Assembly (NCBI RefSeq): GCF_001746365.1
Contig: NZ_MJAJ01000009.1
Location: 112,811 to 176,810 of the forward strand
Length of the DNA: 64,000 nt
Origin: Streptomyces sp. LUP30
GTDB lineage: Bacteria; Actinomycetota; Actinomycetes; Streptomycetales; Streptomycetaceae
Direction of reading: 5' to 3'
Shown here: piece after piece, positions 24,662-33,251 of the stretch
How the letters are laid out: each line of letters starts with the position of its first letter
Numbering within the stretch: position 1 is the first letter of the stretch
Position numbers and translations under genes: made by a program
Notes under the pieces: generated by a model
Seen by the model: the letters and a program-made list of their open reading frames with translations, nothing else
What the model was told of the DNA's origin: nothing
Databases searched by the model: none

Positions 24662-27514
24662 TCAGGCCAGCTGGCGCCGCACCAGCTCGTGCAGCCGGCC
24701 GCCGGTGTCCGCGAGGAGCTGGGCGGGCGGGCCCTGCTGGGCGACCTTGCCGTTCTCCATCACGATCACCCGGTCGGCGTCCAGCACCGTCGACAGGCGG
24801 TGCGCGATGACCACGCGCGTCGCGTTGAGCTTGCGGGTGCTCTCGATGACCGTGCGCTGCGTCTCGTTGTCCAGGGCGCTGGTGGCCTCGTCGAAGAACA
24901 GGATCCGCGGCCGGCGGATCAGCGCCTGGGCGATCATCAGCCGCTGGCGCTGGCCGCCCGAGACCGACCCGCTGCCCGAGACGATCGTGTGCAGCCCCAT
25001 CGGCATGCGTGTGATGTCCTCCGCGAGACCCGCCATCTCGGCCGCCGCCATCGCCTCCTCGGGCGTGTAGGCCTCGGTGCCGCAGATCACGTCCAGCAGG
25101 GAGCCGGTGAAGGGCTGGGCGTGCTGGAGCACCACCCCGCACTGGCGGCGCACCGCCGACTGGTCGAGCGCGGCCAGGTCCTGGCCGTCGTACAGGACGC
25201 TGCCGGAGACCGGCTTGTCGAAGCCGATGAGAAGCCGCAGCAGCGTCGACTTGCCGCAGCCGCTCGGGCCGACGATCGCCACGAACTCGCCCGGCCGCAC
25301 CTCGAAGGAGACGTCGTCGAGGACCAGGGGACCGTCGTCGGAGTAACGGAACGACAGCCGGCGGGCCTCGAGCGCACCGGTCAGCCGGCCCGGGCGGGTA
25401 TTGGACGTGCGGACCTCGGGCGTCGCCTCCAGCACCGGCCGGATCTCCTCGAAGAGCGGCAGCGCGGCCACCGCCGACACGAACGCGCCGGTCAGCGAGG
25501 TCACCGAGGTGAGCAGCATCGTCATCGACGTGTTGAAGGTGAGGAAGTCCGCAGCGGACAGCGCGCCGCGGGCCGGACCGGCCAGCAGCATGAACATCAG
25601 CAGCGAGCAGAACGGCAGATACACCGCGCCCAGCACCGTGTTGAGGTTCTTGATCCGGCCGAGCCGCTGCTGCAGCTCACGGCTGCGCGCGAACTGGCCC
25701 GCCCAGGCCGCGTACGCGTAGTTCTCGGCCGCCGCCACCCGCAGCTTCGGCAAGCCGCGCAGTGTCTGGAACGCCTGGTTGTTGAGCTTGTTGGAGAGCA
25801 CCACCAGCCGCCGCTGCCAGCGCACCTGCCACAGCCCGAGCCCCAGGAACACGGCGGCGATGACGGTGAGCATCCCGATCGCCGCCAGCGCCATCGGCAC
25901 GCTGTACCAGAGCAGCAGCCCCAGGTTCATGGCGCCGACGGTGACGGACTGCGCCACCGACGGACCGAGCCCCGCCAGCAGCCGCCGGATCGCGCTGATG
26001 CCCATGGCGGCGCTCGCCAGCTCGCCCGTGGAACGCTCGGCGAAGAACTTCGTCGGCAGCCTGAGCAGCCGGTCCCACACGGCTGGCTGGAGCGTCGCCT
26101 CGATCCGGCCCTCCATGCGCAGGATGGTCAGGTTCTGCAGCAGCATGAACGCCGCCGCCACCACACTGCTGACCATCACGGCCAGGCACACCTGCACGAT
26201 CAGCTCCTGCTGGGCCCTCGGCACGTACTCGCCGAGCACCTTGCCGGTGGCGATCGGCACCAGCGCCCCGATCGCCACCGTCACCAACCCGCTGAGCAGC
26301 AGGTTCGTCAGGTCCGAGCCGGTGCCTCGCATGCTGAACCGCAGCAGGCCGAGCGGGCCGGGGCTCTGCTCCGGCAGCGGCCGGTAGAACATGACGGCCC
26401 GCGGCTCGAACTCCTCCGCGTTGGCCTTCTCGACCGGAGTCTCCCGGCCGGTGGCGGGATGGACGGCGACATAGCCCCCGCGTCGCCACAGCAGCGCGAC
26501 CGGAGCCCCGGACAGTGCCCGGTGCCCGACCAGCGGACCCACGTCGTCCCGCCACCAGCGACCGTCGAGGCGGACGGCCCGGGCGCGCACCCGGGAGGCC
26601 AGCGCGACCCGCTCGACCGGGTCGAGCCGGTCGCCGTCGGCGCCCGTCCGGGACGGCTCGGTCAGGGTGATCCCGGCGGCCCGGGCGACCAGCCGGCAGG
26701 CGGCGAAGGTGGCGTCGGCGTCCGCGGACGTCGTGCTCCGGTCCGGCTTCCTGCCGATCGACGCCAGGAGCGTCCGGTCGGCCTGGGCGCGGACCGCCTC
26801 ACCCGCCTTGATCCCGGCGGCCGTCCGCGTCTCATGGCTGCGTTCCAGCTGTTCGATCCAGCGGTCCAGCGCGGTCAGCAGCCGGTACTGCTGGTCGACC
26901 ATCGACTGCCACACGGCAGGGTCCATCAGCAGGTCCGCGGCCGCCTCCGCGCCGTACAGCGAGCCGTACTGCACGCTGCCGGGCGGCACCTGCATCCAGA
27001 ACACCTCGTCGTCGTCCCCCGTGTCCGCGTGCACGCGCGCCGGGGCGCCGCCGTCCTCGGCGGCCCCCTCGACGGCCATCGGGGCCTGGAACAGGATCGA
27101 CAGGCCGCGGCCCACGCCGAGGGCGAGCGCGTACTCCAGCGGGCTCGACGTCGGCGGCACGTACTGGGGGTTGCCGTACTCGTCGTAGGACCAGGTCTGG
27201 GTGCTCGCGGGCTGGTACAGCTCGCGCAGCCCGACCCGGTGCACCACGCAGTCGCGCGACGGACGGGCGACCAGGGTGTGCTGGGGTCCGGCCACCGGGC
27301 CCAGCAGCAGGGACCCGGCCTCCAGACGGCCCAGATGATGCCAGTGGCCCTGGTGCCCGGCGTCCACCGCGAAGAGGTCGAGCGCGCCCGACGCGACCAC
27401 CCACAGCACCTGCGGACCCTCCAGGTCCAGGCGGCTGAAGCCGGCGCAGTCGATCCGCGACCCCAGCTGTCCCATTGCGGTGAGAACGACGTCGTCCCCG
27501 GCTACGGCTGTCAT
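24662..27514 (-). CDS. NHLP-type peptide-export ABC transporter, permease/ATPase subunit without peptidase
   Basis: A 950-aa protein. The first about 400 residues form a cytoplasmic domain with a cyclic-nucleotide-binding-like beta roll (about 10-85) and no C39 catalytic residues. An ABC exporter membrane domain (about 405-690, six helices) and an ATPase follow (about 715-940: Walker A GPSGCGKST, signature VSGGQRQR, Walker B RILFFDEATSALD, H-loop AHRLS). This layout is that of the second ABC subunit of NHLP-type bacteriocin secretion systems, which pairs with a peptidase-bearing subunit. That partner lies immediately upstream, its TGA one base before this ATG. GGGAG is 7 nt upstream. Role: export of the GG-leader peptide encoded at 30629-30844. 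Confidence 0.88.
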   Translation of the reverse strand: MTAVAGDDVVLTAMGQLGSRIDCAGFSRLDLEGPQVLWVVASGALDLFAVDAGHQGHWHHLGRLEAGSLLLGPVAGPQHTLVARPSRDCVVHRVGLRELYQPASTQTWSYDEYGNPQYVPPTSSPLEYALALGVGRGLSILFQAPMAVEGAAEDGGAPARVHADTGDDDEVFWMQVPPGSVQYGSLYGAEAAADLLMDPAVWQSMVDQQYRLLTALDRWIEQLERSHETRTAAGIKAGEAVRAQADRTLLASIGRKPDRSTTSADADATFAACRLVARAAGITLTEPSRTGADGDRLDPVERVALASRVRARAVRLDGRWWRDDVGPLVGHRALSGAPVALLWRRGGYVAVHPATGRETPVEKANAEEFEPRAVMFYRPLPEQSPGPLGLLRFSMRGTGSDLTNLLLSGLVTVAIGALVPIATGKVLGEYVPRAQQELIVQVCLAVMVSSVVAAAFMLLQNLTILRMEGRIEATLQPAVWDRLLRLPTKFFAERSTGELASAAMGISAIRRLLAGLGPSVAQSVTVGAMNLGLLLWYSVPMALAAIGMLTVIAAVFLGLGLWQVRWQRRLVVLSNKLNNQAFQTLRGLPKLRVAAAENYAYAAWAGQFARSRELQQRLGRIKNLNTVLGAVYLPFCSLLMFMLLAGPARGALSAADFLTFNTSMTMLLTSVTSLTGAFVSAVAALPLFEEIRPVLEATPEVRTSNTRPGRLTGALEARRLSFRYSDDGPLVLDDVSFEVRPGEFVAIVGPSGCGKSTLLRLLIGFDKPVSGSVLYDGQDLAALDQSAVRRQCGVVLQHAQPFTGSLLDVICGTEAYTPEEAMAAAEMAGLAEDITRMPMGLHTIVSGSGSVSGGQRQRLMIAQALIRRPRILFFDEATSALDNETQRTVIESTRKLNATRVVIAHRLSTVLDADRVIVMENGKVAQQGPPAQLLADTGGRLHELVRRQLA

Positions 27515-27515
27515 C

Positions 27516-29738
27516 TCATCGCTCCCTGACCAGGGCCGCGTACGCACCGCCGCGCGCCACCAGTTCCTCGTGCCGACCGCGCTCCACGACCGTGCCGTGC
27601 TGGAGCACGACGATCTCGTCGCTGTCGCGCACCGTGCTGAGCCGGTGGGCGATCACCACGCACGCGCAGCCGCGCCGGCGCAGGTTGTCCATCACCGTCT
27701 GCTCGGTCTCCGCGTCCAGCGCGCTGGTCACCTCGTCCAGCACCAGGACGCTGGGCCGGCGCACCAGCGCCCGCGCGATCTCCAGGCGCTGGCGCTGCCC
27801 GCCGGAGAAGTTGCGGCCGTCCTGCTCGACCCTGCTGTGGACGCCGCCGGGCCGGCGCAGGACGACGTCGAGGAGCGCCGCGTCGCGCAGCGCGTCGAGG
27901 ACGGCCTCGTCGGGGATCGACGGGTCCCACAGCGCCACGTTGTCGCGGACCGTGCCCTCGAAGAGGAACACCTCCTGGTCGACGAAGGAGACGGAGGAGG
28001 CCAGCGCCCCGCGCGGAATGTCCTCCAGACGCTGCCCGTCGATGCGGATCACGCCCTCCCAGGGCGTGTACAGACCCGAGATCAGCCGGGACACGGTCGA
28101 CTTGCCGCTGCCGGAGCCGCCGACCAGCGCCACCTGCTGCCCCGGCCCCACGGTCAGGTCGAAGCCGGTCAGCAGGGGCTTGTCCAGCGGGCTGTAGCCG
28201 AAGGCGATGTTCTCCAACTCGACGTGGCCCCGCAGCCGCCGGGTGGAGTCGGCGCCCGTGCGGCGGTCGTACAGCGGGTCGGAGCGGAAGTTCTCCACGT
28301 CCTTCAGCCGGGCCACGTCCGCCGCGAAGTCCTGGATCCGGCCCGCGACGCCGTTCAGCCGGGTCAGCGGGGCGGTGAAGCGGGTGACCAGGGCCTGGAA
28401 GGCGACCAGCAGGCCCACCGAGATGTGGCCCTCGATCGCCCGCATGCCGCCGATCCACAGGATCAGCGCGCTGTTGAGCGTGGCGAGGGTCGGCGCGACC
28501 ACGCCCAGCCAGGCGCTCGGCGCCCCGAGGCGCTGCTGCTCCTCCAGCGTCGTGGCGTGCTGCCCGGCCCACTTGCGGAAGTAGCCGTCCTCGCCGCCGG
28601 TCGCCTTCATCGTCTCGATCAACTGCAGCCCGGTGTAGGCCGTGTTGGTCAGCCGTGCGTTGTCGGCGCGCAGCTTCGCCGTCCGCGTCGCCCGCATGCG
28701 GATGACGATGCGCATGGCGACGACGTTGAGCAGCGCCACCCCGATGCCGACGTAGGTCAGCTGCGGGTCGTACGTGTACAGGAGGACCGCGTAGAGGACG
28801 ACGACGACCGCGTCCACGCCCGCCGAGGCGAGGTCGCGGGCCAGCGTCTCGGCGACCGCGTCGTTCGACTGCAGGCGTTGGACGAGGTCGGCCGGACTGC
28901 GCTGGGAGAAGAAGGTCACCGGCAGCCGCAGCAGATGGCGCAGGAAGCGGGCGCTGGACAGGGTCGAGGAGATGATCCGGCCGTGGTGCAGATTGGCCTG
29001 CTGGAGCCAGGTGAGGGCGACCGTGAGTGCCACGCAGGCGCCCATCGACGCGAACAGCACCGTCAGCAGCGAGGTCTGACCGCCGATCAGGAACATGTCG
29101 ATGTAGGTCCGGCTGAGCGCCGGCACCGCCGCGCCCACCAGCACCAGCAGCAGGCTCGCCAGCACGGCCGCCGGCATCGTGCCGGCGGTCCCGCGCAGCC
29201 GGGCCGGCATCGCGCCCAGCACGCCCGGCTTGCGTCCGCCCCGCTCGAACCCCTCACCCGGCTCCAGGACCAGCACGACCCCGGTGAAGCTGCCGTCGAA
29301 GTCCTCCATCGGCACGAACCGCCGGCCCTTGCCGGGGTCGTTGACGAACACGCCCCGGCGGCCGAAGCGCCGGCCGAGGCCCTCGTAGACGACGTAGTGG
29401 TTGAACTCCCAGAAGAGGATCGCCGGGGACTTCACCTGGGCGAGGGCCGCCAGGTCCATCTGCATGCCCTTGGCCGTCATGCCGTAACTGCGGGCCGCCT
29501 TGAGCAGGTTGCTGGCGCGCGAGCCGTCACGGGAGACGCCGCACGCGATGCGCAGCTCCTCCAGCGGGACGTGCCGCCCGTAGTGACCGAGGACCATGGC
29601 GAGCGAGGCCGCCCCGCACTCCACGGCCTCCATCTGGAGCACGGTGGGCGTACGGACCGTCTTCGCCGAGGACTTGGGGACCGTGCGCCGGGGCGGCGCG
29701 GCCCGGCGCCGGCCGCGGGTCTGCTCATCGGTGCTCAC
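27516..29738 (-). CDS. NHLP-type peptidase/permease/ATPase ABC exporter (C39 peptidase)
   Basis: A 740-aa bifunctional exporter. The N-terminal C39 cysteine peptidase has its residues in order: oxyanion Gln Q35, catalytic C41 (LQMEAVECGAAS), H114 (NHYVVYEG) and D134 (VNDPGKG). It cleaves leaders after Gly-Gly. The six-helix membrane domain spans about 175-460 and the ATPase about 500-730 (GGSGSGKST, NFSGGQRQR, VLVLDEVTSALD, AHRLS). The GTG start at 29738 overlaps the stop of the HlyD-like gene by 4 nt (GTGA), so translation is coupled. With the adaptor upstream and the second ABC subunit downstream it forms a dedicated leader-cleaving secretion machine. Confidence 0.92.
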   Translation of the reverse strand: MSTDEQTRGRRRAAPPRRTVPKSSAKTVRTPTVLQMEAVECGAASLAMVLGHYGRHVPLEELRIACGVSRDGSRASNLLKAARSYGMTAKGMQMDLAALAQVKSPAILFWEFNHYVVYEGLGRRFGRRGVFVNDPGKGRRFVPMEDFDGSFTGVVLVLEPGEGFERGGRKPGVLGAMPARLRGTAGTMPAAVLASLLLVLVGAAVPALSRTYIDMFLIGGQTSLLTVLFASMGACVALTVALTWLQQANLHHGRIISSTLSSARFLRHLLRLPVTFFSQRSPADLVQRLQSNDAVAETLARDLASAGVDAVVVVLYAVLLYTYDPQLTYVGIGVALLNVVAMRIVIRMRATRTAKLRADNARLTNTAYTGLQLIETMKATGGEDGYFRKWAGQHATTLEEQQRLGAPSAWLGVVAPTLATLNSALILWIGGMRAIEGHISVGLLVAFQALVTRFTAPLTRLNGVAGRIQDFAADVARLKDVENFRSDPLYDRRTGADSTRRLRGHVELENIAFGYSPLDKPLLTGFDLTVGPGQQVALVGGSGSGKSTVSRLISGLYTPWEGVIRIDGQRLEDIPRGALASSVSFVDQEVFLFEGTVRDNVALWDPSIPDEAVLDALRDAALLDVVLRRPGGVHSRVEQDGRNFSGGQRQRLEIARALVRRPSVLVLDEVTSALDAETEQTVMDNLRRRGCACVVIAHRLSTVRDSDEIVVLQHGTVVERGRHEELVARGGAYAALVRER

Positions 29739-30541
29739 GGCAGCAGCCAGTCGACGGGACGCTGGTCGGCCAGCCGGATCGATCCCGTGGCCATGGTCAT
29801 GGAGGCGAGGGCGTACGGCGGGCCCTCCGTCGACGACCACCGGTAGCCGCTCTTCGTCGCGGTGGACCTGTCCAGGCGCACCAGCACCGCCACCGGGCGG
29901 CCGTCGTCGGTGAACTGCTCGCCCAGCTGGCTGTCGCCGAGGAAGGCGGAGATCTGCCGCGCGGACTGGACGTTGCGGTCCACCGACTTCACATGGCCGC
30001 GCAGCACGCCGAACTCCTGGGAGGGCACGGTCTGCACGGTGAGGTCGACGGGCGCGCCGACCGGCACGGAGGCCGCGTTCCGCGCGGGCACGTACACCGT
30101 CGCGTACAGCGGGTCGTCGGCGTCGGCGACCTTCTCCACGGCGGCGACGTTCGCGCCGGTGGAGATGATCTGCCCGATGGTGGCGGCGAGCGCGGTGACA
30201 CGGCCGGCGGCGACCGTCCGCACCACGGTGTCGCCGTCGGCCGTGCGCACCTTCAGCACGGGGGCGCCGGCGGGCAGTCGGCGACCCTCCTGCGCGAGCA
30301 CCGCGGTGACCTGGCCGGCCACCGGGCTCTGCAGGATGTAGCTGCCCTCGCCATGGGTGAGGACGGCGGGCGCGCTCACGGTGGAGGCGACCGAGCCGGT
30401 CACCGCCCACACGGACGCGGCCACGACGACGACCACGGTGACGACCAGCACCAGCCAGCCCTGAGGGCGCGCGAAACGCACCGGCAGGTCGAGTTCCTCC
30501 GGTGACTGTAGCTTGGCGAGGGCCTGTTGACGGAACTGCAC
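29735..30541 (-). CDS. HlyD-like adaptor of the NHLP-type secretion system
   Basis: A 268-aa membrane-anchored protein. One transmembrane helix at about 30-52 (WLVLVVTVVVVVAASVWAV) follows a short cytoplasmic segment rich in Gln/Leu. Beyond it comes a lipoyl/barrel-sandwich region (GSYILQSPVAGQVTAVLAQEG and TVVRTVAAGRVTALAATIGQII), typical of periplasmic adaptor proteins, here facing outside the single membrane. Long coiled-coil hairpins are absent, as in the short NHLP secretion proteins of Gram-positive bacteria. GTG 30541 has GGGGGAAG upstream. It should couple the ABC pair to peptide release. A stem-loop separates it from the precursor gene. Confidence 0.85.
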   Translation of the reverse strand: MQFRQQALAKLQSPEELDLPVRFARPQGWLVLVVTVVVVVAASVWAVTGSVASTVSAPAVLTHGEGSYILQSPVAGQVTAVLAQEGRRLPAGAPVLKVRTADGDTVVRTVAAGRVTALAATIGQIISTGANVAAVEKVADADDPLYATVYVPARNAASVPVGAPVDLTVQTVPSQEFGVLRGHVKSVDRNVQSARQISAFLGDSQLGEQFTDDGRPVAVLVRLDRSTATKSGYRWSSTEGPPYALASMTMATGSIRLADQRPVDWLLP

Positions 30542-30577
30542 GGGACTTCCCCCGGAAGGGTCAGGACGCCGACGAGC

Positions 30578-30602
30578 CCCGGAGCCGGGTGAGGGCTCCG
30601 GG
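30578..30602 (-). terminator. Stem-loop between precursor peptide and export genes (probable attenuator)
   Basis: CCCGGAGCC (30578-30586) pairs with GGCTCCGGG (30594-30602), loop 7 nt, and a broken outer CGAG/CTCG stem. It sits in the 87-bp gap after the precursor stop codon, so partial termination would make more precursor mRNA than transporter mRNA. Confidence 0.6.
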
Positions 30603-30628
30603 ACTCGCAGGGGTCACACAGGGCGCGA

Positions 30629-30844
30629 TCAGAGACCGGCGACCAGGTTGGTGACCGGGGCCGTGTTCAGGCCGGTGACACCCTCGACCGTGCCGACGAC
30701 CGTGTTGACCAGGCCGGAGACCGGGGCAACGCCGTCCACCAGGCCGGTGACGGTGCCGACGGCGTTCAGGGACAGACCGCCGGAGACGTTGTCCAGCTCG
30801 GCGTCGGAGATCTCGACGGTCTCAACCTGGGGGGTGGAGTTCAT
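30629..30844 (-). CDS. Precursor peptide with double-glycine leader (bacteriocin-like), Cys-free core
   Basis: A 71-aa precursor. The 23-residue leader is acidic (VETVEISDAELDNVSGG), with the ELxxVSGG pattern recognised by C39 peptidases, ending at G22-G23. The 48-residue core has no Cys, Lys, Arg, His, Trp or aromatic residue. It is rich in Val, Gly, Thr and Leu and built from imperfect G-T/L-V units (AVGTVTGLVDGVAPVSGLV, then VVGTVEGVTGLNTAPVTNLV). It carries only two acidic charges. This is unlike lanthipeptides and most class II bacteriocins and suggests a hydrophobic, possibly surface-active or self-assembling peptide. GAAGGGAAG lies 7 nt before ATG 30844. It is the first gene of the export operon. 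Confidence 0.88.
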   Translation of the reverse strand: MNSTPQVETVEISDAELDNVSGGLSLNAVGTVTGLVDGVAPVSGLVNTVVGTVEGVTGLNTAPVTNLVAGL

Positions 30845-31651
30845 GGGGGAACTTCCCTTCACATGGATATCTCATAAGGGGGAGCGGCCCCCTCTGGGGA
30901 CAGATGACGGCCGCGACCGCGGGGCCCCGGGCTTCCCGTTTCGGGGAGGCCGCTGCGGCCCTGCGATGCGTTGGATCAAAGCAGGTCCACGGCCGACGCT
31001 TCCAATCAATCCCGCCTCTCACCTGGGCACTTGCGTCACAGAAGCGGGAAACCGTGCAGGTGCGCCCACGCCTTGTCGGCGACTTCTTCACACCTCTGAC
31101 CGGATTCGCTCGGATGAGCGCGGGGCTTTCTCGCGGCGAATCGGACACTCCTGCCCCTATGGCATGTCGGCCGCCGCCGAGTTGTGCAGAACCCCCGCTC
31201 GCGGTGACCTGGTTGAGCATTCGATGTGCAGATTCCCTGAAGCAGGGATTCCGCTCCCGATCGTCGACACAGTGTGCCGGTCCGGACACGAAGCGTGCCG
31301 GGTGCGGCTCCGGCGCGCGGTCGCCCGCTCCGCGCAGGAGCGGCCACCGCTCGGAACAGGACATCGGAACCGCTCGGCGCGCGCCGGGGCGGAGTCGGAC
31401 GCTCCGCCTCGTCGTCCCTTCCCGGGCGGAATCTCGCCGCCCTCGCCGCCTGTCGCCGGCGCGTGGGGGCCGCTCCCCGCTCGATCCGGTCGGCCGCGGG
31501 TCATGTCCGATTCAGCGTTGCGCAAAGGAAGTTGGCAAACGCGATTGAACGCGCCGCGCATCGGCTGCGTACTCATGGCCAACCAGGCGCCGCTGTACGG
31601 AGCTGCCGAACCCCCGGCAGCCAGACCCCGTCCCCCAGGAGGTCGAGTTTT
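30845..31651. other. Divergent intergenic region between precursor operon and S1 protease
   Basis: 807 bp without a convincing gene. It contains GCGGGAAACCGTGC (31044-31057) and GCCTTGTCGGCG (31070-31081), both shared with the region upstream of the lectin fusion gene at 1771. A 50-codon frame (31503-31655) without a visible ribosome binding site ends overlapping the protease start (TTGA); it might be a leader but is weak. TTGAAC near 31544 could be a -35 element for the protease. Confidence 0.5.
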
Positions 31652-33175
31652 TTGAGTCACAAGCGAGTTACGAAGCGCAAGGCCATCATCGCGGCTGGCG
31701 GTGTGGCAGCGCTCGGAGCGGCGGCCATCCTGCTTCCCCAGGCCAACGCCTCTCAGGACGGCGGTTCGGGCAACACCGCCTCGGTGAAGACCCTGAAGGC
31801 GGGCAACGCCTCGGACCTCGCCTCACAGTTGCAGAAGATGCTCGGCGACTCCTTCGCCGGCTCCTACTACGACGCCGCCGCCAAGCAGTTGGTCGTCAAC
31901 GTGGCGGACGTCTCCGGGGACCGGAACGGCGTCCTCGAGCAGGCGAAGAGGGCGGGCGCCAAGGTCCGTGAAGTGGACAACAGCACGGCCGAACTCAAGG
32001 CGGCCGCACAGACGCTGAAGACCAAGGCGACCATCCCGGGCACCTCCTGGGCCGTCGACCCGAAGACGAACAGGATCCTCGTCACCGCCGACAAGACCGT
32101 CACCGGCGGCAAGTGGAACAGGATCGAGTCGACCGTGAAGAGCCTCGGCTCCGGCATGGCGACGATCCGGAAGTCATCCGGCGCCCTCAAGCCCCTCGTC
32201 TCCGGCGGAGACGCGATATTCGGCGGCGGAGCACGCTGCTCCCTCGGCTTCAACGTGAAGGCGGGCGACGGTTCCGCGGCCTTCCTGACGGCCGGTCACT
32301 GCGGGGTCGCGGCCAAGCAGTGGTCGGACTCCCAGAACGGCCAGCCGATCGCCACGGTCGACCAGGCGACCTTCCCCGGCAACGGCGACTTCGCACTTGT
32401 GAAGTACGACGACCCGAACACCCAGGCGCCGAGCGAGGTCAACACCGGTCAGCAGACCGTCGCGATCAGCCAGGCCGCCGACGCCACGGTCGGCACGCAG
32501 GTCTTCCGGATGGGCAGCACCACGGGTCTCCACGACGGCCAGGTCCTCGGTCTCGACGCCACGGTCAACTACCCCGAGGGCACCGTCACGGGCCTCATCC
32601 AGACGGACGTCTGCGCCGAGCCCGGTGACAGCGGCGGCTCGCTCTTCACCCAGGACGGCCAGGCCGTCGGCCTGACCTCGGGCGGCAGCGGCGACTGCAC
32701 CGCGGGCGGCGAGACCTTCTTCCAGCCGGTGACCACCGCGCTGGCGGCCGTCGGCGCGACCCTCGGCGACGCAGGCGCAGGCAACGCCGGAGGCGCCGGC
32801 GCCGCGGGCAACGCGGGCGGCGCGGCGGGCAACGCGGGCGGCGCGGCCGGCAACGGCGGTGCCGTGGACGAGAACGGCGACGGCATCGACGACCAGACCG
32901 GTGAGCCGATCCAGGGCGGCGGCGCGGCGGGCAACGGCGGTGCCGTGGACGAGAACGGCGACGGCATCGACGACCAGACCGGCGAGGCCATCCAGGGCGG
33001 CGGCGCGGCGGGCGACGGCAACGCCGACGGCGGCGTGAACGAGACCGGCAACGGCGGCAACCAGGCCGCCGACGGCGGCAACCAGGCGGGCAACGGCGGC
33101 AACCAGGCCGGCAATGGTGACAACCAGGCCGGCAACGGTCAGCAGGACGGCTCGGGTGTGACGCAGTCGCACTGA
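31652..33175 (+). CDS. Secreted S1-family serine protease with repeat-rich C-terminal tail
   Basis: A 507-aa preproprotease. The TTG start at 31652 is chosen because AGGAGG lies exactly 9 nt upstream and it begins a clean signal peptide (SHKRVTKRKAIIAAGGVAAL, cut near NAS). A pro-region of about 150 residues (YYDAAAKQLVVNVADVS, as in alpha-lytic protease and streptogrisins) precedes the chymotrypsin-like domain: H216 (LTAGHCG), D246 (GNGDFALVKYD), S327 (EPGDSGGS). From about residue 374 the protein becomes a low-complexity Gly/Asn/Ala tail with two identical-length 27-residue repeats containing DENGDGIDD, a calcium-loop pattern. It is divergent from the export operon; a role in maturing or clearing the exported peptide is inference. 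Confidence 0.92.
   Translation: MSHKRVTKRKAIIAAGGVAALGAAAILLPQANASQDGGSGNTASVKTLKAGNASDLASQLQKMLGDSFAGSYYDAAAKQLVVNVADVSGDRNGVLEQAKRAGAKVREVDNSTAELKAAAQTLKTKATIPGTSWAVDPKTNRILVTADKTVTGGKWNRIESTVKSLGSGMATIRKSSGALKPLVSGGDAIFGGGARCSLGFNVKAGDGSAAFLTAGHCGVAAKQWSDSQNGQPIATVDQATFPGNGDFALVKYDDPNTQAPSEVNTGQQTVAISQAADATVGTQVFRMGSTTGLHDGQVLGLDATVNYPEGTVTGLIQTDVCAEPGDSGGSLFTQDGQAVGLTSGGSGDCTAGGETFFQPVTTALAAVGATLGDAGAGNAGGAGAAGNAGGAAGNAGGAAGNGGAVDENGDGIDDQTGEPIQGGGAAGNGGAVDENGDGIDDQTGEAIQGGGAAGDGNADGGVNETGNGGNQAADGGNQAGNGGNQAGNGDNQAGNGQQDGSGVTQSH
32849..33010 (+). repeat. Two 81-bp tandem repeats in the protease tail
   Basis: Copies at 32849-32929 and 32930-33010 encode GNGGAVDENGDGIDDQTG plus EPIQGGGAA or EAIQGGGAA. 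They are nearly identical at the nucleotide level, which indicates recent duplication. Copy number could vary between strains. Confidence 0.85.
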
Positions 33176-33188
33176 CACGACGTCATGT

Positions 33189-33226
33189 GAACGGTCCGGC
33201 CCCTCCGGCGGGGGGCCGGACCGTTC
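33189..33226. terminator. Bidirectional terminator between S1 protease and SpoIIE phosphatase
   Basis: AACGGTCCGGCCCC (33190-33203) pairs perfectly with GGGGCCGGACCGTT (33212-33225), loop of 8 nt, one more G-C pair outside. It lies between two convergent genes, 14 bp after the protease stop. Confidence 0.88.
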
Positions 33227-33251
33227 GCGTGAGCGCCCGACCGCCCGGCCC

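Noticed and set aside
24689..27529. Long plus-strand open frame (946 codons) across the second NHLP-type ABC gene
   Set aside because: The product is compositionally biased and has no motif; the minus strand carries all the ABC transporter motifs.
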